From the NCBI RefSeq assembly GCF_042676025.1, contig NZ_JBHTJP010000035.1:310001-374000 (forward strand): a stretch of DNA of 64,000 bases, read 5' to 3'. Positions 32,151 to 40,805 of the stretch are shown here, one piece after another (position 1 is the stretch's first letter; the number at the start of each line of letters is the position of its first letter). The notes below the pieces were generated by a model. It worked only from the letters and a program-made list of their open reading frames with translations, was not told where the DNA came from and ran no database searches. The DNA is from Salinimicrobium gaetbulicola (lineage in GTDB: Bacteria; Bacteroidota; Bacteroidia; Flavobacteriales; Flavobacteriaceae). A program made the translations under genes and the position numbers.

Positions 32151-35024
32151 TTACATTTTCACTTCTTCAAGCGGAATTTCTTCGCCCTTCTTGTTAACTA
32201 ATTTCACTTCATCAAATCCCATGGTCTTGAATTGCTCAAACTGGGTAGCGGCATCCCCTACAACCAGGTAAGCCATTTTAGACTCGTCAAGATATTTATT
32301 AGCCAGTTCTTTGTGCTGCTCTAAGGTCATTGCACCAATCACCGCTTCTTCTTTCTCGATGTATTTTGGATCAAGGTCATAAGCGCTCATTTCCTGAAGC
32401 ATTCCAAGTAAGGAATACTGAGTTTCAAACCTGCGGGCATTAGATTTGATCAAGGCGTTCTTGGTGAACTCAAGATCTTCTTCTGAAATTCCCTCCTTAT
32501 ACTTGGCGATCTCATCTCTGAAAATACCTACAGACTCGCCGGTCGTGTTGGTTCTTACGCTGGAAGAGGCCGTAAATGTTCCCGGGATCTTACTTCCGCT
32601 GAAACCTGAACGTGCTCCATAGGTATATCCTTTTTCCTCACGTAAAACCAGGTTCACGTTTCCGGAGAAAGATCCACCCAGTTTGTAGTTCATCACTTCC
32701 GCAGGGAAGAAATCCTCACTGGTTCTTGGCAACGCGATGTAACCAATGTTGATCACCGATTGCTTGGCGTTTGGAATATCCACGAAATAAAGTGAAGCTT
32801 TATCTCTCTCATTGGCGATATCAAATTCAGGGATATTTACCTCTTTAGCTTCCCAATTTGACTCAAGTCCGTCGACAGCTTTTAGTACTTGTGATTTTGA
32901 AACATCTCCTACCACATGCATACGGCTCACGTTTGGTGAGAAGTAGTTGTTGTAATAGGCTTTCAGGTCATCCATAGTGATAGCGGCAACGCTTTCTTCG
33001 GTTCCCAAAGTAGGATAGGCGAAAGGATGTCCTTCTCCGTATAACAGTTTGTTATAAACCTCTCTGGCGATCCTTTCAGGATTAGCCTGGTTTCTCTTAA
33101 TGTTGTTGATGGTGCTGGTCTTGATACGTTCCAGTTCTTTCTCATCCCATCTTGGTTCAAGCAGCATTTCCTGTACCAGGTCCATGGTCTTTCCGAAGTT
33201 ACGCTTCAGGGTATTGCCACGAACAACAATAGATTCATTGGAAGTGTACATGTTGATGTTCGCCCCTAAAAGATCAATAGCCTCTTCCAGCTCCGCCGGA
33301 GTTTTGTTGGCTGTTCCTTCCATCAGGATATCGGACATCAGGTTGGCAACCCCGTTCTTATTAAGGTCATCTAACAGGTGTCCTCCTTCAATAACTATAC
33401 TGAAGGTCACTAACGGAATTTCGTTTTGCTCGATCCCGTAAACCTCCATCTCGTTGTCAAGCGTCACGGTCCATGATTCAGGCACGTTCAGTTTCGGAGT
33501 ATCTCCCATTTCCGGTTGTACAGATCTGTCGAAAGCAGATGGGGTTTTCTGAATTTCTTCAGCTTCGGTCTCAGCTACTTCAGTTTCTACATTTTCGGTG
33601 ATCTCTTCTTCAACCACTTCAGCTTTTTCAGAATTCTCGGTTATCAATTCCAATTGTCCCTTAGGAACAAAGCTGGTCATCACATAAGGCTTGTCTTTGA
33701 TGTATTTTTCATACACGCGCATCACATCCTCTTTGGTAACCGCTTTGATATTATTGATGTCTTCCTGAATATAACCAGGATCTCCGGCGAAGACATCATA
33801 CTGCGCCAGTTGGAATGATTTTCCAAGCACACTGCTGATGCCGTTGTAGAAATCGGTCTCCAGCCCCGCTTTGATACGTTCGATATCTTTTTCGGTTACT
33901 CCTTCCTTTTCAAAAAGGGCGAAAGCTTCGTTGATCCCGGCTTCCACGCTGTCCAGATCAACCCCCGCGTTGGCAGTTACCAGAATGCGGAATTTTCCGG
34001 CGATCTGATCGGCACTGTTAAATGCATACGGCTGAGATGTCACTTTTTTGTCTTCCACCAAAATTGTGTATAGTGGCGCTTCTTTTCCGTCGGAAAGGAT
34101 CTCGCCTAAGAAGTCAAGTGCGTACGCGTCTTTACTGTATTGCTCAACGGCAGGCCATACCATATTCAATTGTGGCGCGTTGGCGAAGTTGTCTTCGTGG
34201 TAAAGTCGTTTGGTCTCATCTAGAGTAACGGTTTGAACCTCTAACGGTTCAACTTCCTGGCGTCTTTTGATCTCCCCGAAGTATTTTTCGATCATTTGTT
34301 TAGCTTCCGCTTTATCAAAGTCTCCTGCCAAAACAAGAGTGGCGTTATTAGGACCGTAATATTTGTCGTAGAATTCTTTTACGTCCTCTACTGTGGCGTT
34401 TTGAAGGTCTTCGAGTTCCCCGATAACCTGCCAGCTGTATGGGTGCCCGTCAGGGAACAGGTTCTTGTCGATCACCCAGCCGGTGTGCCCGTAAGGGTTA
34501 TTGTCAACACGCTGACGCTTCTCGTTTTGAACTACTTCCTGCTGGTTAGCAAAAGCAGATTCGGTTACGGTGTTGATAAGGTAACCCATTCGGTCAGACT
34601 CCAGCCACATTACCATTTCAAGAGCGTTGTTAGGCACCACCTCATAATAGATGGTCCCGTCCTGCCAGGTTCCTCCGTTCAAAGTACCCCCGGCATCCTG
34701 GATCTTTTTGAAGAACTGGTCCTGTCCTACGTTTTCAGATTCCTGGAAAAGCATGTGCTCAAAAAGGTGAGCGAATCCGGTACGACCTTTTTTCTCACGG
34801 TTAGAACCCACACCATATTGGATGGCTACAGACACTATAGGATCTGAGCTGTCCTGGTGCAGCACCACGTTGAGGCCGTTTTCCAGTTCATATTTTTCAT
34901 AATCGATGGATAATCCATCCTGATCTGTTTGATTCTCCTGTCCCGTGAGGCTATCGCACGACACGAAGGCGAACATCACCAATGGCATGAAGAGCACCAT
35001 CGGGTTGAATTTTTTAAATTTCAT
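32151..35024 (-). CDS. M16 family zinc protease lipoprotein (two M16 halves)
   Basis: A 957-residue periplasmic or surface lipoprotein (lipobox FAFVSC, Cys about residue 23). The N-terminal M16 half has the inverted zinc motif H86-L-F-E89-H90 and a later Glu in QQEVVQNEKRQRV, so it is catalytic. The second half (about 545-940) keeps the fold but not the motif (VANLMSDILMEG), as in other two-domain M16 proteins that close around short peptides. The halves are joined by an unusually acidic linker (about 480-520, EVVEEEITENVETEVAETEA). It probably degrades short peptides. Monocistronic, with its own terminator. Confidence 0.93.
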   Translation of the reverse strand: MKFKKFNPMVLFMPLVMFAFVSCDSLTGQENQTDQDGLSIDYEKYELENGLNVVLHQDSSDPIVSVAIQYGVGSNREKKGRTGFAHLFEHMLFQESENVGQDQFFKKIQDAGGTLNGGTWQDGTIYYEVVPNNALEMVMWLESDRMGYLINTVTESAFANQQEVVQNEKRQRVDNNPYGHTGWVIDKNLFPDGHPYSWQVIGELEDLQNATVEDVKEFYDKYYGPNNATLVLAGDFDKAEAKQMIEKYFGEIKRRQEVEPLEVQTVTLDETKRLYHEDNFANAPQLNMVWPAVEQYSKDAYALDFLGEILSDGKEAPLYTILVEDKKVTSQPYAFNSADQIAGKFRILVTANAGVDLDSVEAGINEAFALFEKEGVTEKDIERIKAGLETDFYNGISSVLGKSFQLAQYDVFAGDPGYIQEDINNIKAVTKEDVMRVYEKYIKDKPYVMTSFVPKGQLELITENSEKAEVVEEEITENVETEVAETEAEEIQKTPSAFDRSVQPEMGDTPKLNVPESWTVTLDNEMEVYGIEQNEIPLVTFSIVIEGGHLLDDLNKNGVANLMSDILMEGTANKTPAELEEAIDLLGANINMYTSNESIVVRGNTLKRNFGKTMDLVQEMLLEPRWDEKELERIKTSTINNIKRNQANPERIAREVYNKLLYGEGHPFAYPTLGTEESVAAITMDDLKAYYNNYFSPNVSRMHVVGDVSKSQVLKAVDGLESNWEAKEVNIPEFDIANERDKASLYFVDIPNAKQSVINIGYIALPRTSEDFFPAEVMNYKLGGSFSGNVNLVLREEKGYTYGARSGFSGSKIPGTFTASSSVRTNTTGESVGIFRDEIAKYKEGISEEDLEFTKNALIKSNARRFETQYSLLGMLQEMSAYDLDPKYIEKEEAVIGAMTLEQHKELANKYLDESKMAYLVVGDAATQFEQFKTMGFDEVKLVNKKGEEIPLEEVKM

Positions 35025-35123
35025 AAAAAAGAATTGTTAAAAGAATTGCTTAATGGGTTGAATATAATATAAATATGTAGCTCTTATTGGTGATTTGTTA
35101 CAAAAAACTTCAAATTCTATGCA

Positions 35124-35143
35124 TTTTACGGTAACCCGTAAAA
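35124..35143. promoter_or_regulatory. Perfect palindrome between M16 and channel genes
   Basis: TTTTACGG-TAAC-CCGTAAAA, 8-base arms. On neither strand is it followed by a U run like a terminator, so it may be an operator in the upstream region of the M16 gene. Role unknown. Confidence 0.35.
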
Positions 35144-35152
35144 AAAGCCATT

Positions 35153-35182
35153 AAAAAAGCCGGAAGAGATTTCCCGGCTTTT
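35153..35182 (-). terminator. Terminator of the channel gene
   Basis: AAAAGCCGG and CCGGCTTTT arms around AAGAGATTTC, 20 bases after the minus-strand stop. Confidence 0.85.
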
Positions 35183-35201
35183 CAATTATTGTTCTCCTGA
35201 A

Positions 35202-36260
35202 TTAATAATCCTCAATAAGGGTATTCCATTCCATGGTCTTTAAGGTACCCATTAGAACCGGATCGATCTTCTTTAATAATTTTGACCCTTTTGGGAAAGT
35301 GTAACTATAGTAATCTTTTTTCAGGGTCTTTGGCAGGATCTCCAGCTCCTCCTGTAATTCTTTTTGCTCTATTATATGGGCGATTATAGGCTGGTCATAC
35401 ACGAATAGGTTTGTTTCCTCATTTATGAGGAGGTCCAGTCCCTGCTCGGCATTGATCACATTTTTTGATTTAATGTCATATTGCTGTAGCAATTCATGGG
35501 CACTGGAGCTTTCTACCGAAGCTACTTCAAAACGGTCCAGGTCTTTTATGGAGTTGATCTCATCGTGAATGTTTTGGACCGTAAGTGACGAAGCAATACC
35601 GGCCGTTAAACTGGAGATCATGATGATGGCCAGGAACATCCAAATGAGTCCAACAAATCTTCCACCGAATGTCCGCGGGGATTTATCTCCATATCCCACG
35701 GTGGTCATGGTCACGGCACTCCACCAGAAGCCTTGAAAAATACCTTTCGGGCCACCTTCAAATTCATCGGGGTTGGCTTTTCTTTCAAATATCCACACTA
35801 AAAATCCGAAAATGAAAATGACTCCTACAAGGATCAAAATCGCCGAAATAAAATTCCAGCTAATTAGATTCGACAGGTAAGTCCAGATCTTGGATCCGCT
35901 TCGGCGGGCTACCGCGGTGTGGGAAATGAAATATGGCTGGGAAAAATCCATGCGCTCCATCCTTAGATCTGTTACTGTTATAGGATTGATACTAAGGTCC
36001 ACTTCTTTCTTTTCAACTCCTTTTAATAAGGAGTTTAGATCAGGATAATATTTAAATTCATATTCGACTCCCAGCTTTTCATTCACAAGGTTCCATGATG
36101 AAATGCTGAGACCGTCAAAATTGCCATTTTTTCGCATTACAAAAGGTGGTGCCTCTGTCACTCCTATGACCAGTTTTTTAGCACTTGCCTTCGTGGTGTC
36201 CTGTGCCGGGGAATTTAAACTGAAAAATGCGACGATAAGGAGAAGGAATACCTGCTTCAT
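35202..36260 (-). CDS. GluR0-like ligand-gated potassium channel
   Basis: A 352-residue prokaryotic ionotropic-receptor-type channel. I use the ATG at 36260, because it starts a signal peptide (MKQVFLLLIVAFFSL) that the ATG 27 bases upstream would spoil. Order: S1 half of a type 3 solute-binding domain (about 28-125; KLVIGVTEAPPF), helix M1 (about 137-160), pore loop with the potassium selectivity filter TVGYGD (GYG at 189-191), helix M2 (about 203-225), and S2 half of the binding domain (about 240-345). The two binding lobes split by a two-helix pore define the GluR0 family. Ligand is probably an amino acid; unknown here. Confidence 0.93.
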   Translation of the reverse strand: MKQVFLLLIVAFFSLNSPAQDTTKASAKKLVIGVTEAPPFVMRKNGNFDGLSISSWNLVNEKLGVEYEFKYYPDLNSLLKGVEKKEVDLSINPITVTDLRMERMDFSQPYFISHTAVARRSGSKIWTYLSNLISWNFISAILILVGVIFIFGFLVWIFERKANPDEFEGGPKGIFQGFWWSAVTMTTVGYGDKSPRTFGGRFVGLIWMFLAIIMISSLTAGIASSLTVQNIHDEINSIKDLDRFEVASVESSSAHELLQQYDIKSKNVINAEQGLDLLINEETNLFVYDQPIIAHIIEQKELQEELEILPKTLKKDYYSYTFPKGSKLLKKIDPVLMGTLKTMEWNTLIEDY

Positions 36261-36394
36261 GAATTGAATTTTAAAGTTTAGGACCAAACCTACGAAATGT
36301 CAGAAAAAGATCTGGTATGGGGAGGGGAAAGCGATTTTTTCTGCCTTCCTTTATTTATAAGGGTATTTATATGAGAAGAGAATTTTTTATTTTA

Positions 36395-36402
36395 TATTTT
36401 TG
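36395..36402 (+). promoter_or_regulatory. -7 box of the microprotein pair
   Basis: TATTTTTG matches TAnnTTTG; no convincing TTG is found 19 bases upstream. The start codon is 82 bases downstream. Confidence 0.4.
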
Positions 36403-36484
36403 AATATTACAAAGTAATGAGTTAATATAAAGGTGATTCGGAAAATTCTCCCTATCCTTATGACCTGATTAGGCGGATATTAGT

Positions 36485-36754
36485 ATGACGAAAAAAATAC
36501 TTTACATTTTTCTTGCAGTATCACTAAGTATGGGAGTTTATGGTTTTCCTGTCCAGGAACCGCCCCAACCGGGGACTAAATCACATAATGGTGCTGCTGG
36601 GCCTAATCCTTGTGGCCGTCCCGATCGTGGACAGGGAGTTCCTCCTCCTGTAGGTCTTTGTTTGCCTATCAATGATTACTTATTGCCTCTTTTGATCATG
36701 GGAATTGTTCTTGGTGCCTGGAAAGTGAGGCCTTTGGCTAAAAAGGAAAGCTGA
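36485..36754 (+). CDS. Small exported protein with C-terminal sorting tail (1)
   Basis: An 89-residue protein made of a signal peptide (about 1-20), a short Pro/Gly-rich stretch with two Cys (about 21-55) and a C-terminal tail PPPVGLCLPINDYLLP, a membrane helix (LLIMGIVLGAW) and a basic end (KKES). The next gene ends with the same tail. This three-part design resembles exosortase-type or related protein-sorting signals of flavobacteria (I recall a PID-CTERM name for similar tails, not checked). The mature part would be only about 30 residues. Function unknown. Confidence 0.75.
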   Translation: MTKKILYIFLAVSLSMGVYGFPVQEPPQPGTKSHNGAAGPNPCGRPDRGQGVPPPVGLCLPINDYLLPLLIMGIVLGAWKVRPLAKKES

Positions 36755-36863
36755 TTTAACGAAGGGCGTTTCTCACAAGAATATCGATGAAATACACAAT
36801 ATAATCGTTAAAATGCACTTTTAACTTTTTTAACTCAAAAATTCACCATACTTTTCCGACGTT

Positions 36864-37076
36864 ATGGTGAAGCTGAAAAATGTACTATTTGGGGTCTTTT
36901 TACTACTTAGTAGTGAGGCGTTCTGTGCAGACCCGCCTGCTCCTGCTATGATGAGTTCTGGTCCCCCTCCTCCTGTGGGGCTTCCACTTCCTATAGATGA
37001 TTATCTTCCAATCCTTATAATTGCCGGAATTCTTTTAGGGAGTTTTTACTTTCAGAGATCGAGAAAGCTTAGCTGA
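36864..37076 (+). CDS. Small exported protein with C-terminal sorting tail (2)
   Basis: A 70-residue paralogue of the gene 110 bases upstream. Signal peptide MVKLKNVLFGVFLLL to about FCA (residue 22), then only about 15 Pro-rich residues, then the tail PPPVGLPLPIDDYLP, a helix (ILIIAGILLGSFYF) and the basic end RSRKLS. The tails of the two proteins agree at PPPVGL-LPI-DYL and in helix length. Almost nothing is left as a mature domain, so it may be a tiny anchored or released peptide. Its stop overlaps by 8 bases the 3' end of the convergent riboflavin synthase gene. Confidence 0.75.
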   Translation: MVKLKNVLFGVFLLLSSEAFCADPPAPAMMSSGPPPPVGLPLPIDDYLPILIIAGILLGSFYFQRSRKLS

Positions 37077-37662
37077 TATTTAACTCGGTAAGACGCTTGA
37101 CGTATTTTCCTACAACATCAAACTCAAGATTAACAATGGTTCCCTTTTGAATGATCTTGAAATTTGTGTTCTCAAATGTGTAAGGGATGATCGCTACACT
37201 AAACTCATTTCGTTTTGAGTTCACCACCGTCAAACTTACCCCGTTGATGGTGATAGATCCTTTTTCAATGGTGATGTTCTGAAGCATTGGATCATATTCA
37301 AATGTAAATTCCCAGCTTCCATTATTTTCTATCACGTTGTTGCACACAGCAGTCTGATCCACATGCCCCTGTACGATATGACCGTCCAGTCTAGCACCCA
37401 ATTTCATGCCTCGCTCCAGGTTAATCAGGTCGCCTACTTGCAGTTGCCCTAAATTTGTCTTTGAAAGTGTTTCTTGGATTGCGGTAACCGTATAGGTATT
37501 ATCCTCAATATTTACTACCGTAAGACAAACTCCGTTATGGGCTACACTTTGATCTATTTTCAGCTCGGGGGCCAATTTTGCCTCTACGGTAATATTAAGG
37601 TTATCACCTGTTCTTTCCAGTCCTTTAATTTCCCCCAGTTCTTCTACGATGCCTGTAAACAT
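37069..37662 (-). CDS. ribE: Riboflavin synthase alpha chain
   Basis: A 197-residue enzyme that forms riboflavin from two molecules of 6,7-dimethyl-8-ribityllumazine. It has two lumazine-binding repeats: MFTGIVEELGEI with VAHNGVCLTVV in the first and GHIVQGHVDQTA with ITINGVSLTVV in the second. The length is typical. It is divergent from pdxA with a 59-base gap, and no FMN riboswitch fits in that gap. Confidence 0.95.
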   Translation of the reverse strand: MFTGIVEELGEIKGLERTGDNLNITVEAKLAPELKIDQSVAHNGVCLTVVNIEDNTYTVTAIQETLSKTNLGQLQVGDLINLERGMKLGARLDGHIVQGHVDQTAVCNNVIENNGSWEFTFEYDPMLQNITIEKGSITINGVSLTVVNSKRNEFSVAIIPYTFENTNFKIIQKGTIVNLEFDVVGKYVKRLTELNIS

Positions 37663-37721
37663 TTTACTTTATATTGGTTACCTTTGTGGGTCTAAAATTA
37701 AAATAAAAACGGGGAACGCTT

Positions 37722-38768
37722 ATGAAGTCAGCCGAAAAAATAAAAGTAGGAATCAGTATTGGAGATCTTAACGGGATTGGGAGCGAGATTGTGTTGAAGA
37801 CCTTTGAGGATTCAAGGATGCTCGATTTCTGTACCCCGGTGATCTTTGCCTCGGCTAAGACGGTGTCTTTCCTTAAGAAGAAATACAATATTGATATGTT
37901 CATCCAGGGGGTGGAAGAAGCTTCTCAGGCTATTGACGCAAAAGTAAATGTGGTGAATATCTGGAAAGAGAATGTTTCCATTAATTTTGGGGAAGAAGAT
38001 AAAAAAGTAGGGGAATACGCTTTTAAATCCCTGCAGGCCGCTACCCAGGCCTTGAAAAATGGGGAGATAGATGTATTGGTTACCGCACCTATTAATAAAC
38101 ATACCATACAAAGTGAGGATTTCAAGTTTCCGGGTCATACAGATTACCTGGCACAGGAACTTAATGGGGAAAGCCTCATGTTCATGATCACCGACACCCT
38201 CAAAGTGGGATTACTTACAGATCACGTCGCGGTGAAAGATGTTGCGCAAAACATCACTCCGGAACTTATCGAGAAAAAGGTCAATATCATTTACAAGACT
38301 TTAAAACAGGATTTCAGAGTGCAGGAGCCAAAAATTGCCGTTTTGGGAATCAATCCTCATAGTGGTGACAATGGCGTAATTGGAAAGGAAGATGAGGAGG
38401 TGATGAAGCCTACTTTAGAGAAAATGAGAAACTCCGGAAAACTGGTTTTTGGGCCATATTCTGCAGACAGCTTTTTTGGCAGCGGGAATTATAAGAACTT
38501 TGACGCTATTGTTGCGGCATACCATGACCAGGGACTTATTCCCTTCAAGACCCTTTCTTTTGGAAGCGGAGTGAACTTTACCGCAGGACTTGATAAGGTA
38601 AGAACGTCTCCAGATCATGGAACGGCTTATGAGATCGCGGGCAAGAACGAGGCAGACCATCACTCTTTCAAAGAAGCTGTTTTTAAGGCAATTGACATTT
38701 TTAGAAACCGTGAGGAATATATGGAACTAACCAGTAACGTGCTTAAAAAGCAAAGCAAAAAGATATAA
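37722..38768 (+). CDS. pdxA: 4-hydroxythreonine-4-phosphate dehydrogenase
   Basis: A 348-residue enzyme of the DXP-dependent pyridoxal phosphate pathway. Family motifs are VGISIGDLNGIGSEIVLKT (start), VTAPINKHTI with the metal site HTDYLAQEL (about 140), LGINPHSGDNGVIG (about 208), and AAYHDQGLIPFKTL followed by VRTSPDHGTAYEIAG near the C terminus. Zinc-binding histidines are present in HTDYL and YHDQG. The next gene starts about 100 bases later under its own promoter. Confidence 0.95.
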   Translation: MKSAEKIKVGISIGDLNGIGSEIVLKTFEDSRMLDFCTPVIFASAKTVSFLKKKYNIDMFIQGVEEASQAIDAKVNVVNIWKENVSINFGEEDKKVGEYAFKSLQAATQALKNGEIDVLVTAPINKHTIQSEDFKFPGHTDYLAQELNGESLMFMITDTLKVGLLTDHVAVKDVAQNITPELIEKKVNIIYKTLKQDFRVQEPKIAVLGINPHSGDNGVIGKEDEEVMKPTLEKMRNSGKLVFGPYSADSFFGSGNYKNFDAIVAAYHDQGLIPFKTLSFGSGVNFTAGLDKVRTSPDHGTAYEIAGKNEADHHSFKEAVFKAIDIFRNREEYMELTSNVLKKQSKKI

Positions 38769-38811
38769 ACAAAAATTTGTTTATAAAGAAGTTACAATTC
38801 ATTAATTTTTA

Positions 38812-38819
38812 TATCTTTG
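38812..38819 (+). promoter_or_regulatory. -7 box of the yceD-rpmF transcript
   Basis: TATCTTTG matches TAnnTTTG. The -33 region (GTTA at 38791) is weak. The leader to the yceD ATG is about 40 bases. Confidence 0.55.
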
Positions 38820-38864
38820 CACCCGCCTTATCCTGAGGGGTAAGCACTCGAAACTGATGATGAA

Positions 38865-39401
38865 ATGAGGAAACTAAAGGAGTTTACGATCCCATTCGTG
38901 GGGTTAAAACTAGGACAGCACCGGTTTGAGTTCAGTATTGATAATAGGTTCTTTGAACATTTTGAATATGATGAATTTAATAGTGCCGATATCAAGGTAG
39001 ACCTTCTTTTAGAGAAGAAAACTACTATGATGGAGCTCACTTTTAAAGCATCGGGAACGGTAAACATTCAGTGTGATCTTACAGATGAACCTTATGACCA
39101 GCCAATTCAAAGCGAATTGTTTCTGGTTGTAAAGTTCGGAGAAGAATACAACGATGATAATGAGGAGTTGCTTATTCTTCCGCATGGAGAATATGAAGTA
39201 AATGTGCAACAGTATATTTACGAACTTATTGTTTTATCTGTACCCTCAAAAAGAGTTCACCCGGGGGTTGAAGATGGAACCCTTCGGTCCGAAGTCCTAG
39301 AAAAGCTGGAAGAATTAAGTCCGGGAGAGAAAGAAGTAAAAGAAGAAGAGGATATTGATCCTCGTTGGAACAAATTGAAAAATTTATTAAACGATAAATA
39401 A
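38865..39401 (+). CDS. yceD: YceD/DUF177 family protein
   Basis: A 178-residue protein of the family needed for 23S rRNA/large-subunit assembly in other bacteria. The core has the conserved FKASGTVNIQCDLTDEPYD stretch (about 62-80), though the two usual CxRC cysteines are reduced to one. The C-terminal acidic part (EEDIDPRWNKLKNLL) matches flavobacterial relatives. It sits 9 bases before rpmF, the most conserved neighbour of yceD across bacteria, which makes the call firm. Confidence 0.88.
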   Translation: MRKLKEFTIPFVGLKLGQHRFEFSIDNRFFEHFEYDEFNSADIKVDLLLEKKTTMMELTFKASGTVNIQCDLTDEPYDQPIQSELFLVVKFGEEYNDDNEELLILPHGEYEVNVQQYIYELIVLSVPSKRVHPGVEDGTLRSEVLEKLEELSPGEKEVKEEEDIDPRWNKLKNLLNDK

Positions 39402-39410
39402 TACGCAGCC

Positions 39411-39608
39411 ATGGCACATCCTAAGAGAAAGATCTCAAAAACGAGAAGAGATAAAAGAAGAACGCATTATAAAGCTTCTGTTCCGCAAATAGCGACAGAT
39501 CCTACTACAGGAGAAGCTCATTTGTACCACAGAGCTCACTGGCACGAAGGTAAATTATACTACCGCGGGCAGGTATTAATTGACAACACAGAAGAAGTAG
39601 AAGCTTAG
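39411..39608 (+). CDS. rpmF: 50S ribosomal protein L32
   Basis: A 65-residue ribosomal protein with the typical start MAHPKRKISKTRRDKRRTH and the HRAHWHEGKLYYRG stretch. It lacks the four zinc-binding cysteines found in C+ forms, so it is a zinc-free L32. Co-transcribed with yceD and followed by a terminator. Confidence 0.97.
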   Translation: MAHPKRKISKTRRDKRRTHYKASVPQIATDPTTGEAHLYHRAHWHEGKLYYRGQVLIDNTEEVEA

Positions 39609-39633
39609 TAATTAAGAGCTTTGAAAATTATAC

Positions 39634-39660
39634 AAAACTCTCACATTGTGAGAGTTTTTT
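39634..39660 (+). terminator. Terminator after rpmF
   Basis: ACTCTCAC-ATT-GTGAGAGT followed by T5; 25 bases after the rpmF stop. Confidence 0.92.
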
Positions 39661-39783
39661 GTTTTAAGTTGATAAAGTGCTAAAAACACCTTAATTTGCA
39701 CCGCTGTAAAATGAAGTTTTGGCATATTCTGATTTTCAGGTGATGTTAAGCTTTTGATTACCAAGGGCATAAAATCCTTTTTT

Positions 39784-40779
39784 ATGAATAAAAGAACAGC
39801 AGCAATTACAGCTGTAGGCGCATATGTACCTGAGTTTGTATTATCCAATAAGGTCCTTGAGACCATGGTGGATACTAATGATGAATGGATCACCTCGAGA
39901 ACGGGGATCAAAGAGCGCAGAATCCTTAAAGACCCTAATAAAGGAACTTCTTTTCTTGCAATAAAAGCAGCTGAAGACCTTATTGAAAAAGCCAATATTG
40001 ATCCGGCCGAAATTGACCTGGTGATCATGGCTACTGCTACGCCCGATCTTCCCGTGGCGGCAACTGGTGTTTATGTGGCTACCCAAATTGGGGCCGTAAA
40101 TGCCTTTTCTTATGACCTGCAGGCGGCTTGTTCCAGTTTTCTATACGGAATGTCAACAGCTGCCGCTTACATAGAATCTGGGAGATACAAAAAAGTACTT
40201 TTAATAGGAGCCGATAAGATGTCTTCTATTATTGATTATACAGACAGGACTACCTGTATCATTTTTGGAGACGGTGCCGGCGCTGTTCTCTTTGAACCTA
40301 ATGAAGAAGGTTTAGGATTACAGGATGAGATCCTTAAAAGTGATGGAGCCGGAAGAGAATTCCTGAAGATCACGGCCGGTGGTTCTATACTTCCTGCTAC
40401 CGCTCAAACCGTTGCTGATAAACAACATTTTGTTCACCAGGACGGAAAAACAGTTTTCAAATTTGCAGTTTCAAATATGGCCGATGTGAGTGCCAAAATA
40501 ATGGAACGCAATGATCTTACTAATGAAGACGTAGATTGGTTGGTACCACATCAGGCCAACAGACGTATTATCGATGCTACTTCCAATCGTATGGGCCTTG
40601 AAGAATCCAAGGTACTTATGAACATTCAACGCTATGGAAATACCACTTCGGCCACTTTGCCGTTATTATTAAGTGATTTTGAAAAGCAGTTGAAAAAAGG
40701 AGATAATCTTATTTTTGCTTCATTTGGAGGAGGGTTCACCTGGGGCTCTGTCTATCTGAAATGGGCATATAATTCTTAA
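39784..40779 (+). CDS. fabH: 3-oxoacyl-[ACP] synthase III
   Basis: A 331-residue condensing enzyme that starts fatty acid synthesis from acetyl- or branched acyl-CoA and malonyl-ACP. The ATG at 39784 gives the conserved start (MNKRTAAITAVGAYVPE); the ATG 30 bases upstream adds residues not found in the family. Catalytic Cys is in DLQAACSSFLYG (about 114), His in WLVPHQANRRI and Asn in RYGNTTSATLP. It leads accB and accC, a common flavobacterial cluster. Confidence 0.95.
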   Translation: MNKRTAAITAVGAYVPEFVLSNKVLETMVDTNDEWITSRTGIKERRILKDPNKGTSFLAIKAAEDLIEKANIDPAEIDLVIMATATPDLPVAATGVYVATQIGAVNAFSYDLQAACSSFLYGMSTAAAYIESGRYKKVLLIGADKMSSIIDYTDRTTCIIFGDGAGAVLFEPNEEGLGLQDEILKSDGAGREFLKITAGGSILPATAQTVADKQHFVHQDGKTVFKFAVSNMADVSAKIMERNDLTNEDVDWLVPHQANRRIIDATSNRMGLEESKVLMNIQRYGNTTSATLPLLLSDFEKQLKKGDNLIFASFGGGFTWGSVYLKWAYNS

Positions 40780-40805
40780 AAAAAACACACCCAACACTTA
40801 ACATT

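Noticed and set aside
34296..34847. 183-codon plus-strand open frame inside the M16 protease gene
   Set aside because: It lies wholly antisense to a gene with clear M16 motifs, has no recognisable domain and no promoter.
37663..37721. FMN riboswitch before ribE
   Set aside because: The gap is only 59 bases and shared with divergent pdxA; no conserved RFN stems seen.
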